Assembly: GCA_025929745.1 (NCBI GenBank) | Contig: JAICPQ010000014.1 | Coordinates: 1 to 17,458 of the forward strand | Length of the DNA: 17,458 nt | Direction of reading: 5' to 3' | Source of the DNA: Burkholderiales bacterium | GTDB taxonomy: Bacteria; Pseudomonadota; Gammaproteobacteria; Burkholderiales; SG8-39 | Part shown: positions 7,162 to 14,094 of the stretch, in pieces | How the letters are laid out: each line of letters begins with the position of its first letter | Numbering within the stretch: position 1 is the stretch's first letter | Position numbers and translations under genes: made by a program | Notes under the pieces: generated by a model | What the model saw: only the letters and a program-made list of their open reading frames with translations | The model's database searches: none | Told to the model about the DNA's origin: nothing

Positions 7162-7815
7162 TTACTTCGGCTGTTGCGTAATACGAAGATACGGCTTCGG
7201 CGCCTTCCATCCCTGCGGAAAAAGTTTCTTCGCGTCCTCGTCGGTGACCGAGCCCGCGATGATGACGTCCTGGCCCTGCTTCCACTGCGCCGGCGTGGCG
7301 ACCTTGTGCTTCGCCGTCAGCTGCATGGAATCGAGTGCGCGCAGGATCTCGTCGAAGTTGCGGCCCGTAGTCATCGGGTAGAACAGCATGAGTTTGATTT
7401 TCTTGTCGGGCCCGACCATGAACACGGTGCGCACGGTCGCATTGTCGGCCGGCGTACGCTTCCCCGGAGTCGCCTCGGCAGGAAGCATGTCGTAGAGCTT
7501 GGCGATCTTCAGGTCGGGATCGCCGATCATGGGGTAGTTCACCGCCGCGCCTTGCGTCTCCTCGATGTCCTTCGCCCACTTGGCGTGGTCCTCTACCGGG
7601 TCAGCGGAGAGGCCGATGATCTTGGCGTTGCGCCGATCGAACTCGGGTTTGATGCGTGCCATGTAGCCGAGCTCGGTGGTGCAGACGGGCGTGAAGTCCT
7701 TCGGATGCGAGAACAGGATGGCCCAGCTCTCGCCGATCCACTGGTGGAAGTCGATCGGGCCTTGGGTGGTCTGCGCCTGGAAGTTGGGAGCGGTGTCGCC
7801 GATGCGAAGTGCCAT
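7162..7815 (-). CDS. 1-Cys peroxiredoxin (Prx6-type)
   Basis: A 217-residue thiol peroxidase that reduces hydrogen peroxide and organic hydroperoxides in the cytosol. The peroxidatic Cys45 is in the PxxxTxxC motif (PKDFTPVCTTE), and the conserved Arg is in DNATVRTVFMV. Cys45 is the only cysteine, which, with the long C-terminal extension (LTAKHKVATPAQWKQGQDV), fits the Prx6/1-Cys class that needs an external reductant. The start is the ATG at 7815, preceded by GAGG at about 7 bases; the frame continues 11 codons further, but those residues lack family similarity. It is the first gene of the - strand group 4689-7815 and is divergent from hcrC. A candidate sigma-70 promoter lies about 35-65 bases upstream. 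Confidence 0.95.
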   Translation of the reverse strand: MALRIGDTAPNFQAQTTQGPIDFHQWIGESWAILFSHPKDFTPVCTTELGYMARIKPEFDRRNAKIIGLSADPVEDHAKWAKDIEETQGAAVNYPMIGDPDLKIAKLYDMLPAEATPGKRTPADNATVRTVFMVGPDKKIKLMLFYPMTTGRNFDEILRALDSMQLTAKHKVATPAQWKQGQDVIIAGSVTDEDAKKLFPQGWKAPKPYLRITQQPK

Positions 7816-7837
7816 GGAAGTACCTCGGGAGAAAACG

Positions 7838-7869
7838 ATGCGGGGCAAAAATTCTACTCAATGCGGGGC
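7838..7869. repeat. 9-bp direct repeat flanking the peroxiredoxin -10
   Basis: ATGCGGGGC occurs at 7838-7846 and again at 7861-7869, 23 bp apart, in the divergent gap between the peroxiredoxin and hcrC genes. The two copies bracket the candidate -10 of the peroxiredoxin promoter (7851-7856), a plausible arrangement for a regulator-binding site. No known operator was recognised. Confidence 0.4.
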
Positions 7870-7880
7870 GAGCGCGTCCA
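7851..7880 (-). promoter_or_regulatory. Candidate sigma-70 promoter of the peroxiredoxin gene
   Basis: On the - strand, TAGAAT (7856-7851, 5 of 6 matches to TATAAT) lies 18 bp downstream of TGGACG (7880-7875, 4 of 6 matches to TTGACA). Transcription would begin near 7845, giving a leader of roughly 30 bases that contains the peroxiredoxin Shine-Dalgarno. No comparably good promoter was seen for the divergent hcrC gene in this 126-bp gap. Confidence 0.4.
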
Positions 7881-7941
7881 CCACGGCATCGCTCACGCAG
7901 GAAACCGTGTAGAGTAGCGGCGTTTGTTTGGGCCCCACACA

Positions 7942-8427
7942 ATGCGCCAGGGCGAGCGCCGTCTCACCGTGAACGGCGAGCCGGCCGCGGTCTCCTTCGC
8001 CCCCTACAAGACGCTTCTCGAAGTGCTGCGCGAGGACCTGAACCTCACCGGCACCAAGCACGGCTGTGAGCTCGGCGAGTGCGGCGCCTGTGCGGTGCTC
8101 GTCGACGGCGAGCCGAAGCTCGCGTGCCTGGTGCTTGCGCTCGACTGCCAGGGCCGGCGCGTCGACACGGTCGAAGGCCTCGCCGACGGGCCGAAGCTCC
8201 ACCCGCTCCAGGCCGCGTTCGCGGACCTCGGCGCCGCGCAGTGCGGCTACTGCACGCCGGGCATCCTCATGACCGCGAAGGCCCTTCTGGAAAAGGAACC
8301 GGAGCCCTCGCGCGAGCGCATCAAGGAAGCGATCTCGGGCAATCTGTGCCGCTGCACCGGCTACCAGCAGATCTTCGAAGCGATCGAAGGCGCGGCGAAG
8401 AGAATGCGCGATGAAGGTTCTCGGTAA
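7942..8427 (+). CDS. hcrC: [2Fe-2S] subunit of Hcr-like molybdenum hydroxylase (gamma)
   Basis: A 161-residue electron-transfer subunit of the xanthine oxidase family. The N-terminal plant-type ferredoxin domain has Cys42, Cys47, Cys50 and Cys62 (GTKHGCELGECGAC...LAC), and the helical domain has Cys101, Cys104, Cys136 and Cys138 (QCGYCTPG...NLCRCTG), giving two [2Fe-2S] clusters. The length equals that expected for HcrC, the gamma subunit of 4-hydroxybenzoyl-CoA reductase. It is the first of three overlapping genes in the order C-A-B known for Thauera hcrCAB, and it overlaps the next gene by 17 bases. I chose the ATG at 7942; a TTG at 7924 is possible, and neither has a clear Shine-Dalgarno. 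Other CoxS-like subunits look similar, so the specific name rests mainly on the beta subunit. Confidence 0.9.
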   Translation: MRQGERRLTVNGEPAAVSFAPYKTLLEVLREDLNLTGTKHGCELGECGACAVLVDGEPKLACLVLALDCQGRRVDTVEGLADGPKLHPLQAAFADLGAAQCGYCTPGILMTAKALLEKEPEPSRERIKEAISGNLCRCTGYQQIFEAIEGAAKRMRDEGSR

Positions 8428-10837
8428 ACCGCGCCGCCGCGTCGACGGGCGCGCCAAGGTGACGGGTCAGACGCGCTTCGCCGACGACATAGCCCTGCCG
8501 CGCATGCTGCACATGAAGCTCCTGCGCAGCCCGCAGCCGCACGCGCTCATCGAGTCGATCGACATCGCAAAAGCGAAAGCGCACCCGGGCGTCCACCTCG
8601 TGCTTACGGGCCAGGATTTCCCGGTGACCTTCGGCATTCTGCCGGTGAGCCAGGACGAATACCCGCTTGCGCCGCAGCATGTGCGCTACGTCGGCGACCC
8701 GGTGGCGGCGGTGGTGGCGCGCGACGAGCAGACTGCAGCCGAAGCGTGCGATCTGATGGAAGTGAAGTACCGGCCGCTGCAGACGATTTCGGATCCGGTC
8801 GAGGCGCTCCAGAACCCCGAGCCGCGCATCCATGCCTACAGCGAGCTCGGCAACATCCACCGGCTGCAGGCGTTCGAGTTCGGCGACGTCGACGAAGCGC
8901 TGGAAAGAGCAGACCACGTCTTCGAAGATCTTTTCTTCTACGAAGGCAACACCCACCTGCCGATCGAGCAGCACGCATCCGTCGCCGCGGTCGACGGTGA
9001 AGGCAAGCTCACGCTCTGGTCGTCGACCCAGGTGCCGCACTACGTGCACCGCTCGCTCGCCCGCGTGCTTCAGTTGCCCGCCTCGCACATCCGCGTGATC
9101 GCGACGCCGAACGGCGGCGGCTTCGGCGGCAAGTGCGATGTGTGCAACCACGAGATGGTCGTGGGCAAGGCCGCGATCCTGCTCGGTCGCCCCGTCAAGA
9201 TCTGCCTGAATCGAGAGGAAGTGTTCTACATGCATCGCGGCCGCCACCCGGTGCTCATGAAGTTTCGCACCGGCGTGACGAAGGACGGGAAGCTGACCGG
9301 CATGCACCTGCAGACGCTGATCGACGGCGGCGGCTACGGCAGCTATGGGACGGCGAGTACCTTCTATACCGGCGCGCTTCAGACCGTGACGTACGAAGTG
9401 CCGCGCTACAAGTTCGAAGCGGCGCGCGTTTTCACGAACAAGCCGCCGTGCGGCCCGAAGCGCGGCCACGGCACGCCGCAGCCGCGCTTCGGACAGGAAG
9501 TGCAGCTCGACAAGATCGCCGAGAAGCTGGCGATCGACCCGGCTGAGCTGCGATTGAATATGGTGGCGAAGCCCAATTCGCTCACGGCGAACTGGCTGAA
9601 GATCGGCTCGATCGGCCTCGAGCAGTGCATCCGCACGGTGGTGGAACGCTCCGCGTGGAAGAGCCGGTTCCGCAAGCTCGGCCCTGGCCGGGGCCTCGGC
9701 CTTGCGTGCGGCTCGTACCTTTGCGGAGCCGGGCTGCCGATCTACTTCAACAAGATGCCCCAGTCGGGAGTGCAGCTTCTCGTCGACCGCAGCGGCCAAG
9801 TCACGGCGTTCTGCGGCGCGACCGAGATCGGCCAGGGCTCCGACGACGTGCTCGCCGCAATCATCGCCGAAGTGCTCGGCATCGATCCGTTCGATATTCG
9901 CTGCGTGACCGGAGACACCGGCATCACGCCGGTGGACCTCGGCTCGTACTCGAGCCGCGTTACCGTGATGATGGGCAATGCCGCGATCGATGCTTCGAAC
10001 AAAATCAAAAACTTGATCGCGCAGGCCACGGCGGAGCAACTGGAAGTCGCGCCGGACAAGCTTGTGTTCGCCAATGGCCGCGTGGCCTTCGACGGCAGGA
10101 GCGTCACGTTCGCCGAGGCCGTCAGCTTCGCCGAGGAAAAATTCGGAACGCTCGGTGCGCTCGGCTCCTACAAGCCGCCGCGCGCGCCGGGACGCTACAA
10201 GGGCGCCGGCGTGGGACCTTCGCCGGCTTACTCGTACACCGCGTGCGTGGTGGAAGCCGAGGTCGATCCCGCCACCGGCTGGATCACCGTGCCGAAGATC
10301 TGGATCGCGCACGACATCGGCCGCACCATCAACCCGGTGCTCGCGCGCGGGCAGGTCGAGGGCAGCGTCTACATGGGTCTGTCCGAGGCGCTCATGGAAG
10401 AACAGGTGTTTCGCCGCCTGCCGCCCAAGCTCTCGCGCGCGCTCGTCCACAAGATTCCTTCGCTCCTCGAATACAAGAGCCTCACTTCGCTCGACATGCC
10501 GGAAGTGGATACCGTGCTCATCGAGGATCCGGATCCGAACTGCCCGTTCGGCGCGAAGGAAGTGGGGCAGGGACCGCTTCTGCCGGTGATGCCGGCTGTC
10601 GCGAACGCGATCTACGACGCGGTCGGCGTGCGCATCGACGAGCTTCCGATCACGCCTGACAAGGTATTGCGCGCGCTCGAGCTGAAAGCTGCAGGCAAGA
10701 CGCCGCGTGTGGGGCCGACTTCGTTTCCGGCCGTGCCGTACCCCGAGCCGGTCATCGTGCCGCCGCCATGGGAAGGCGGCGACGGCAACGCCGTCAAAGG
10801 CCACGAGCGCACGAAGCTGAAGGTCAGCGCCGCATGA
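8411..10837 (+). CDS. hcrA: Molybdopterin-binding catalytic subunit of Hcr-like molybdenum hydroxylase (alpha)
   Basis: An 808-residue xanthine-oxidase-family large subunit that would carry the Mo-pterin cytosine dinucleotide cofactor. Visible motifs are GGGFGGK at 235-241, followed by an unusual Cys242/Cys245 pair; RGHGTPQPRFGQE (family RGFG/RGHG loop); EIGQGSD with Gln475; and the C-terminal GAKEVGQGPLLP. In relatives the last motif is GAKGxGE, whose Glu is the catalytic base; here it is Gln720 (codon CAG at 10568). The protein resembles HcrA of 4-hydroxybenzoyl-CoA reductase (reductive removal of the para-hydroxyl) but has a longer, basic C-terminal tail. The ATG at 8411 overlaps hcrC by 17 bases, and the TGA overlaps hcrB by four (ATGA). 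The substrate is uncertain given the Gln substitution; a hydroxylase or reductase of another aryl-CoA is possible. Confidence 0.88.
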   Translation: MKVLGKPRRRVDGRAKVTGQTRFADDIALPRMLHMKLLRSPQPHALIESIDIAKAKAHPGVHLVLTGQDFPVTFGILPVSQDEYPLAPQHVRYVGDPVAAVVARDEQTAAEACDLMEVKYRPLQTISDPVEALQNPEPRIHAYSELGNIHRLQAFEFGDVDEALERADHVFEDLFFYEGNTHLPIEQHASVAAVDGEGKLTLWSSTQVPHYVHRSLARVLQLPASHIRVIATPNGGGFGGKCDVCNHEMVVGKAAILLGRPVKICLNREEVFYMHRGRHPVLMKFRTGVTKDGKLTGMHLQTLIDGGGYGSYGTASTFYTGALQTVTYEVPRYKFEAARVFTNKPPCGPKRGHGTPQPRFGQEVQLDKIAEKLAIDPAELRLNMVAKPNSLTANWLKIGSIGLEQCIRTVVERSAWKSRFRKLGPGRGLGLACGSYLCGAGLPIYFNKMPQSGVQLLVDRSGQVTAFCGATEIGQGSDDVLAAIIAEVLGIDPFDIRCVTGDTGITPVDLGSYSSRVTVMMGNAAIDASNKIKNLIAQATAEQLEVAPDKLVFANGRVAFDGRSVTFAEAVSFAEEKFGTLGALGSYKPPRAPGRYKGAGVGPSPAYSYTACVVEAEVDPATGWITVPKIWIAHDIGRTINPVLARGQVEGSVYMGLSEALMEEQVFRRLPPKLSRALVHKIPSLLEYKSLTSLDMPEVDTVLIEDPDPNCPFGAKEVGQGPLLPVMPAVANAIYDAVGVRIDELPITPDKVLRALELKAAGKTPRVGPTSFPAVPYPEPVIVPPPWEGGDGNAVKGHERTKLKVSAA

Positions 10838-11805
10838 TGCGCCTGCCGTGGTTTCAGTATCGCGCGCCGCAATCGGTGGCTGAGGCGGCGCGCATCCTCG
10901 CGGGCGAGGGCGACGCGATGCTGATCGCCGGCGGCACCGATCTCCTGCCGAACATGAAGCGCCGCCAGATGGCGCCGAAGATGCTCGTTTCGCTTTCTTC
11001 CATCGATGCGCTCAAGCGAAACGGCAGCGTCTACGGCGCGGGCCTCACGCTCACGCAGGTCGTGAACTCGAATGCGCCGAAAGCACTTCGCCAGGCCGCG
11101 CATCAGGTGGCCACCGTGCACCTGCGCAACATGGGAACGCTCGGCGGAAACTTGTGCCTCGATACGCGCTGCAACTACTACAACCAGAACTACGAGTGGC
11201 GTAAGGCGATCGACTTCTGCCTCAAGAAGGATGGCGATGTCTGCTGGGTCGCGACCGCGAGCAAGCGCTGCGTCGCCGCTTCATCCACCGACTGCGCGCC
11301 GGCGCTCCTCGCGCTCGGCGCCCGCGTGCACCTTGTTAGTTCCAGTGGGGAAAGGGAAATCGGTCTCGAAGAGCTATACAACAACGACGGCATGGACTAC
11401 CTGAAACGCCGGCCCGATGAAATCCTCACCGAAGTGCTGATACCGCCCAGCTTGGCGAGCACCTATTGGAAGCTGCGCCGGCGCGGCGCCTTCGACTTCC
11501 CGGTCCTCGGCGTTGCCGCAGCGGCGTCACCCCAAGGCGTGCGCATCGCGCTCGGCGCGGTGGCCTCGCGACCGTTCCTCGTCCACAAGGCGAACGATTT
11601 CCTGGAGGGTAAGGAGCTCACCGACGAAGTCATCGACGAAGCCGCAAAGCTCGTCGCCTCGCGGGCGAAGCCGATGGACAATGCCGACCTCGATCTCTAC
11701 TGGCGCAAGGACGTCGCGGTAGAACTCGCGCGCTATGCGCTGCGCGAGCTGCGCGGCGACGACATGCGCGAGACGCGGCTGCGCATCGCCCGCCAACTGG
11801 TGTAA
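10834..11805 (+). CDS. hcrB: FAD and [4Fe-4S] subunit of Hcr-like molybdenum hydroxylase (beta)
   Basis: A 323-residue flavoprotein subunit of the CO-dehydrogenase/xanthine-oxidase type. FAD-binding motifs are IAGGTDLLPN at 31-40 and NMGTLGGNLC at 99-108. An insert after the second motif has Cys113, Cys129, Cys137 and Cys146 with spacing C-x15-C-x7-C-x8-C; this matches the extra [4Fe-4S] cluster ligands of HcrB from Thauera aromatica, which ordinary CoxM/XdhB subunits lack. The insert also reads CNYYNQ...FCLK...RCVAASSTD, as in that family. Length matches HcrB (about 324). There are two adjacent ATGs (10834 and 10837); the first overlaps the hcrA stop as ATGA. This subunit gives the strongest evidence that the operon is Hcr-like. 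A hairpin follows the stop. Confidence 0.92.
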   Translation: MMRLPWFQYRAPQSVAEAARILAGEGDAMLIAGGTDLLPNMKRRQMAPKMLVSLSSIDALKRNGSVYGAGLTLTQVVNSNAPKALRQAAHQVATVHLRNMGTLGGNLCLDTRCNYYNQNYEWRKAIDFCLKKDGDVCWVATASKRCVAASSTDCAPALLALGARVHLVSSSGEREIGLEELYNNDGMDYLKRRPDEILTEVLIPPSLASTYWKLRRRGAFDFPVLGVAAAASPQGVRIALGAVASRPFLVHKANDFLEGKELTDEVIDEAAKLVASRAKPMDNADLDLYWRKDVAVELARYALRELRGDDMRETRLRIARQLV

Positions 11806-11808
11806 GTC

Positions 11809-11829
11809 AACCGGGCTCTGACCCCGGTT
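11809..11829. terminator. Hairpin in convergent gap (terminator-like or REP-like palindrome)
   Basis: AACCGGG (11809-11815) and CCCGGTT (11823-11829) form a 7-bp stem with loop CTCTGAC, filling the 23-bp gap between the hcrB stop and the stop of the convergent Bug gene. There is no T-run on either strand, so intrinsic termination is uncertain. The sequence resembles the GGGGTCAGAG-type palindromes scattered in some proteobacterial genomes; that resemblance is from memory and was not checked. Confidence 0.5.
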
Positions 11830-12779
11830 CAGTCGTTCTTGATGTTCGCCGCCTTCGCCACGGCGGTCCACTTCTCGATGTCGCGCGCGACTCGTTTCCC
11901 GAGATCCTCGGAGCTGCCGCCGACCGGCTCGAGCGCCATCTGCGCGAAGCGCTCGCGCACCTCCGGCGTCTGCACGGCGCGGGCGACCTCTTTTTGCAGG
12001 CGGGCGACGATCGCTGGCGGAGTCTTGGCGGGCGCGAAGAAAGCCGTCCACACCGGGACTTCCATGTCGGGCACGCCGGCTTCCGCCATAGTGGGAATGT
12101 CGGGCCACGCCGGATGGCGCTTGCCCGAAGTGACAGCCAGCCCGCGCAGCGCGCCGGCCTTGAGCGGGCCGGTTGCTGGCGGCGGATCGACGATGGTCAT
12201 CATCACCGTCCCGCCCACCACGGCCTGCACCGATTCGCCGCTCGACTTGTACGGGATCATCTCGATCGAGGTGCCGGTCTTCTGTTTGAACAGCTCGGTG
12301 GTGATCTGAAAGATGCCCGCGCTCGACGCGTAGTTCGATTTGCCGGGATTCGCCTTCGCGTAGTCGATGAGTTCCTTCACGCTCTTGACCGGCAGCTTGG
12401 CGTCCACGGTGACGATGAGCGGGAACTCGCAGATCATGGAGATCGGCGCGAAGTCGCGCTGCGGGTGGTAGGGCAGCTTGGAATAGGTCGCCGGATTGAT
12501 GGTCATCGGGCCGCTCGGGCCCATGAAGATGGTGTAGCCGTCCGGCGCGGCGCGCGCGGCGAGCTCGGCGGCAACGATCGACTGCGCGCCGGGCTTGTTC
12601 TCAACGATGACTGGCTGGCCGAGCGCTTTCTGCATTTCCGGCTGCAGTACGCGCACGATAATGTCGTTGCCGCCGCCCGCGGCATAGCCCACCAGAATGC
12701 GGATCGGCTTCGAGGGATATTGGTCCTGCGCGGCGGCCGCGCCGGTCACCAACATCAGAGCGAGAAGGATGGTTTTCAT
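11829..12779 (-). CDS. Bug/TctC-family periplasmic substrate-binding protein (second copy)
   Basis: A 316-residue exported solute receptor. The signal peptide MKTILLALMLVTGAAAA is probably cleaved before QDQYP. Family landmarks follow in order: YPSKPIRILVGYAAGGGND, VIVENKPGAQS, the APDGYTIFMG turn, RDFAPISMI, SAGIFQITTELF and IPTMAEAGVPDMEVPVW. It differs clearly from the copy at 2545-3498 (for example YAAGGGNDI in place of FPPGGVTDS in the ligand loop), so the two probably bind different ligands. It is the last gene of the six-gene - strand chain; its ATG at 12779 overlaps the stop of the membrane-protein gene as ATGA, and no strong Shine-Dalgarno is seen. No permease subunits are nearby, and the ligand is unknown. 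Confidence 0.93.
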   Translation of the reverse strand: MKTILLALMLVTGAAAAQDQYPSKPIRILVGYAAGGGNDIIVRVLQPEMQKALGQPVIVENKPGAQSIVAAELAARAAPDGYTIFMGPSGPMTINPATYSKLPYHPQRDFAPISMICEFPLIVTVDAKLPVKSVKELIDYAKANPGKSNYASSAGIFQITTELFKQKTGTSIEMIPYKSSGESVQAVVGGTVMMTIVDPPPATGPLKAGALRGLAVTSGKRHPAWPDIPTMAEAGVPDMEVPVWTAFFAPAKTPPAIVARLQKEVARAVQTPEVRERFAQMALEPVGGSSEDLGKRVARDIEKWTAVAKAANIKND

Positions 12780-13279
12780 GTCGCCGCAACACTAGCACGC
12801 CGCAGGCTGCGCCATGCGACGAAGTCGCGCACCGACCAGAAGGCGGCCGTCGCGCCGAACCCCGTGATGAGCCAGGAAAGCACGCCGTAGTCGCGGCGCA
12901 CCAGCGCGCTCGGCTCGCCAGTCCAGGAGAGCACCGACGCCACGATCAGTCCTACGTTGATGGCAAGGAAAAGGTGCAGCACGCGCTCGTTCTGCGGCGC
13001 CACGCGGATGCGGTTCTCGACGAGCTCGTCGAACGCCGTGATCGCGATCTCGGTCGCGAGAAGAGCGGCGATGAGCCAGGCGTACGCGCCGTGCCAGGCG
13101 AACCAGGCGAGCGCGACGAGGAGCCCGGCCCAGATCGCTTCGCGGCCGACATGCAGCGCGAGCTCCGGGCGCGCCTCCGGTCGCTTCCGCAGGCGCGCGA
13201 GGAGCTCGTGGTTGAGGACCGTGTCCACGCCGGCGAGCACGCCCTGGGCGACGAGGAGAATCGGCAGCACCGCTTCCAT
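12776..13279 (-). CDS. Conserved four-helix membrane protein of unknown function
   Basis: A 167-residue protein with about four predicted transmembrane segments (roughly residues 4-22, 50-81, 100-118 and 133-150). Ionisable residues sit at the helix ends in a pattern: Asp19, His24-Glu25, Glu39, His43, Arg46-Glu47, Glu77, Asp84, Glu88, then Glu98-Arg99 and His102. I recall similar uncharacterised bacterial membrane proteins with DT..HE and ER..H motifs but cannot name a function. The ATG at 13279 overlaps the upstream aldo/keto reductase stop by one base (TAATG), so translation is likely coupled. An open frame extends upstream, but it is antisense-like, Arg-rich sequence inside the previous gene. 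Confidence 0.82.
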   Translation of the reverse strand: MEAVLPILLVAQGVLAGVDTVLNHELLARLRKRPEARPELALHVGREAIWAGLLVALAWFAWHGAYAWLIAALLATEIAITAFDELVENRIRVAPQNERVLHLFLAINVGLIVASVLSWTGEPSALVRRDYGVLSWLITGFGATAAFWSVRDFVAWRSLRRASVAAT

Positions 13280-14094
13280 TAGTCGAGCTCGGCCAAGTCT
13301 TCGCGAGAGAGCTGGATCTTCGCCGCCGCCATGTTCTCCTCGAGATGCGCGAGCGAGCTCGTGCCGGGAATGGGCAGCATCACCGGCGATTTGGCAAGTA
13401 GCCATGCGATCGCAACCTGCGCCGGCGCGGCGCCGAGCCTTTTCGCAACGCGCTTGATCTTCGAGGCGCGCACGGCGCGTCCCGCGCCGAGCGGGTACCA
13501 GGGAAGGAAGGCGATCCCGAGCTTCTCGCAATGCGCAAGCACGTCTTCCTCGTTGCGGTCGTCAAGGCTGTAGCGGTTCTGCACCGATACGATTTTCGCC
13601 ACCTTGCGCGCGCGCGCGAGCTCTTTCACGCTGAAGTTCGACACGCCGATGTGCCGCACCTTGCCGGCGCGCTGCGCATCGGCCATCACGCCGAGCGATT
13701 CTTCGAGCGGCACCCTGGGATCGGGCGCGTGCAGCTGCCACAGGTGCAGGCAGTCGAGCTTCAGGCGCTTCAGGCTTCCTTCGAGGTCTGTGCGCAGCTT
13801 CTCCGGCCGCGCGTCCTCGTCCCAGCGGCTCGGCTTCGGCCGCACCAGGCCGCATTTCGTGGCGATGACGAGGTCCTTCGGGTACGGGTGCATCGCCTCG
13901 GCGATCACAGTCTCATTGGTGTGCGGGCCGTAGCTCTCAGCGGTATCGAAGAAGTTCGCGCCGAGCTCGTACGCCCGGCGCAGCACTTTCCTCGCATTCG
14001 CCGGATCCTTGGGCGGTCCCCAGATGTCCGGCGTGCCGAGCACACGCATCGCGCCGAAGCCCAGGCGGTTCACTTCGAGATCACCGACTCTCAT
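13279..14094 (-). CDS. Aldo/keto reductase
   Basis: A 271-residue NADPH-dependent (alpha/beta)8-barrel oxidoreductase. The catalytic tetrad is visible: Asp50 and Tyr55 in FFDTAESYG, Lys80 in VIATKCG and His122 in LWQLHAPDP. The C-terminal IPGTSSLAHLEENM segment is the usual NADP-phosphate-binding loop, and RHIGVSNFS is another family block. I chose the ATG at 14094 because AAGGAG lies 7 bases upstream; a TTG at 14100 would sit almost on that Shine-Dalgarno. It overlaps the end of the M28 peptidase gene by 14 bases and the start of the membrane-protein gene by one. It resembles the small general-stress/aldehyde-reducing bacterial AKRs (YajO- or YdbC-like); the substrate cannot be deduced. Confidence 0.95.
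   Translation of the reverse strand: MRVGDLEVNRLGFGAMRVLGTPDIWGPPKDPANARKVLRRAYELGANFFDTAESYGPHTNETVIAEAMHPYPKDLVIATKCGLVRPKPSRWDEDARPEKLRTDLEGSLKRLKLDCLHLWQLHAPDPRVPLEESLGVMADAQRAGKVRHIGVSNFSVKELARARKVAKIVSVQNRYSLDDRNEEDVLAHCEKLGIAFLPWYPLGAGRAVRASKIKRVAKRLGAAPAQVAIAWLLAKSPVMLPIPGTSSLAHLEENMAAAKIQLSREDLAELD

Noticed and set aside
7893..7920. TAGAGT at 7910-7915 as the hcrC -10
   Set aside because: It matches only 4 of 6 positions, and the sequence 17 bp upstream (CATCGC) is not -35-like. The hcr promoter was left unassigned.
7924..7941. TTG start at 7924 for the 2Fe-2S subunit
   Set aside because: It adds only six residues (FGPHT-type) without family similarity or a Shine-Dalgarno; the ATG at 7942 is simpler, though not proven.
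10521..10540. GGATCC tandem (GGATCCGGATCC) as a cloning scar or repeat
   Set aside because: It encodes an ordinary Glu-Asp-Pro-Asp-Pro stretch within the hcrA frame, as in homologues; it is coincidental.
8321..10804. Very long open frame on the - strand (827 codons) opposite the molybdopterin subunit gene
   Set aside because: It is antisense to a clear hcrA-like gene. Its Arg/His/Ala-rich translation is what high-GC codon bias produces on the opposite strand, and it has no family motifs.
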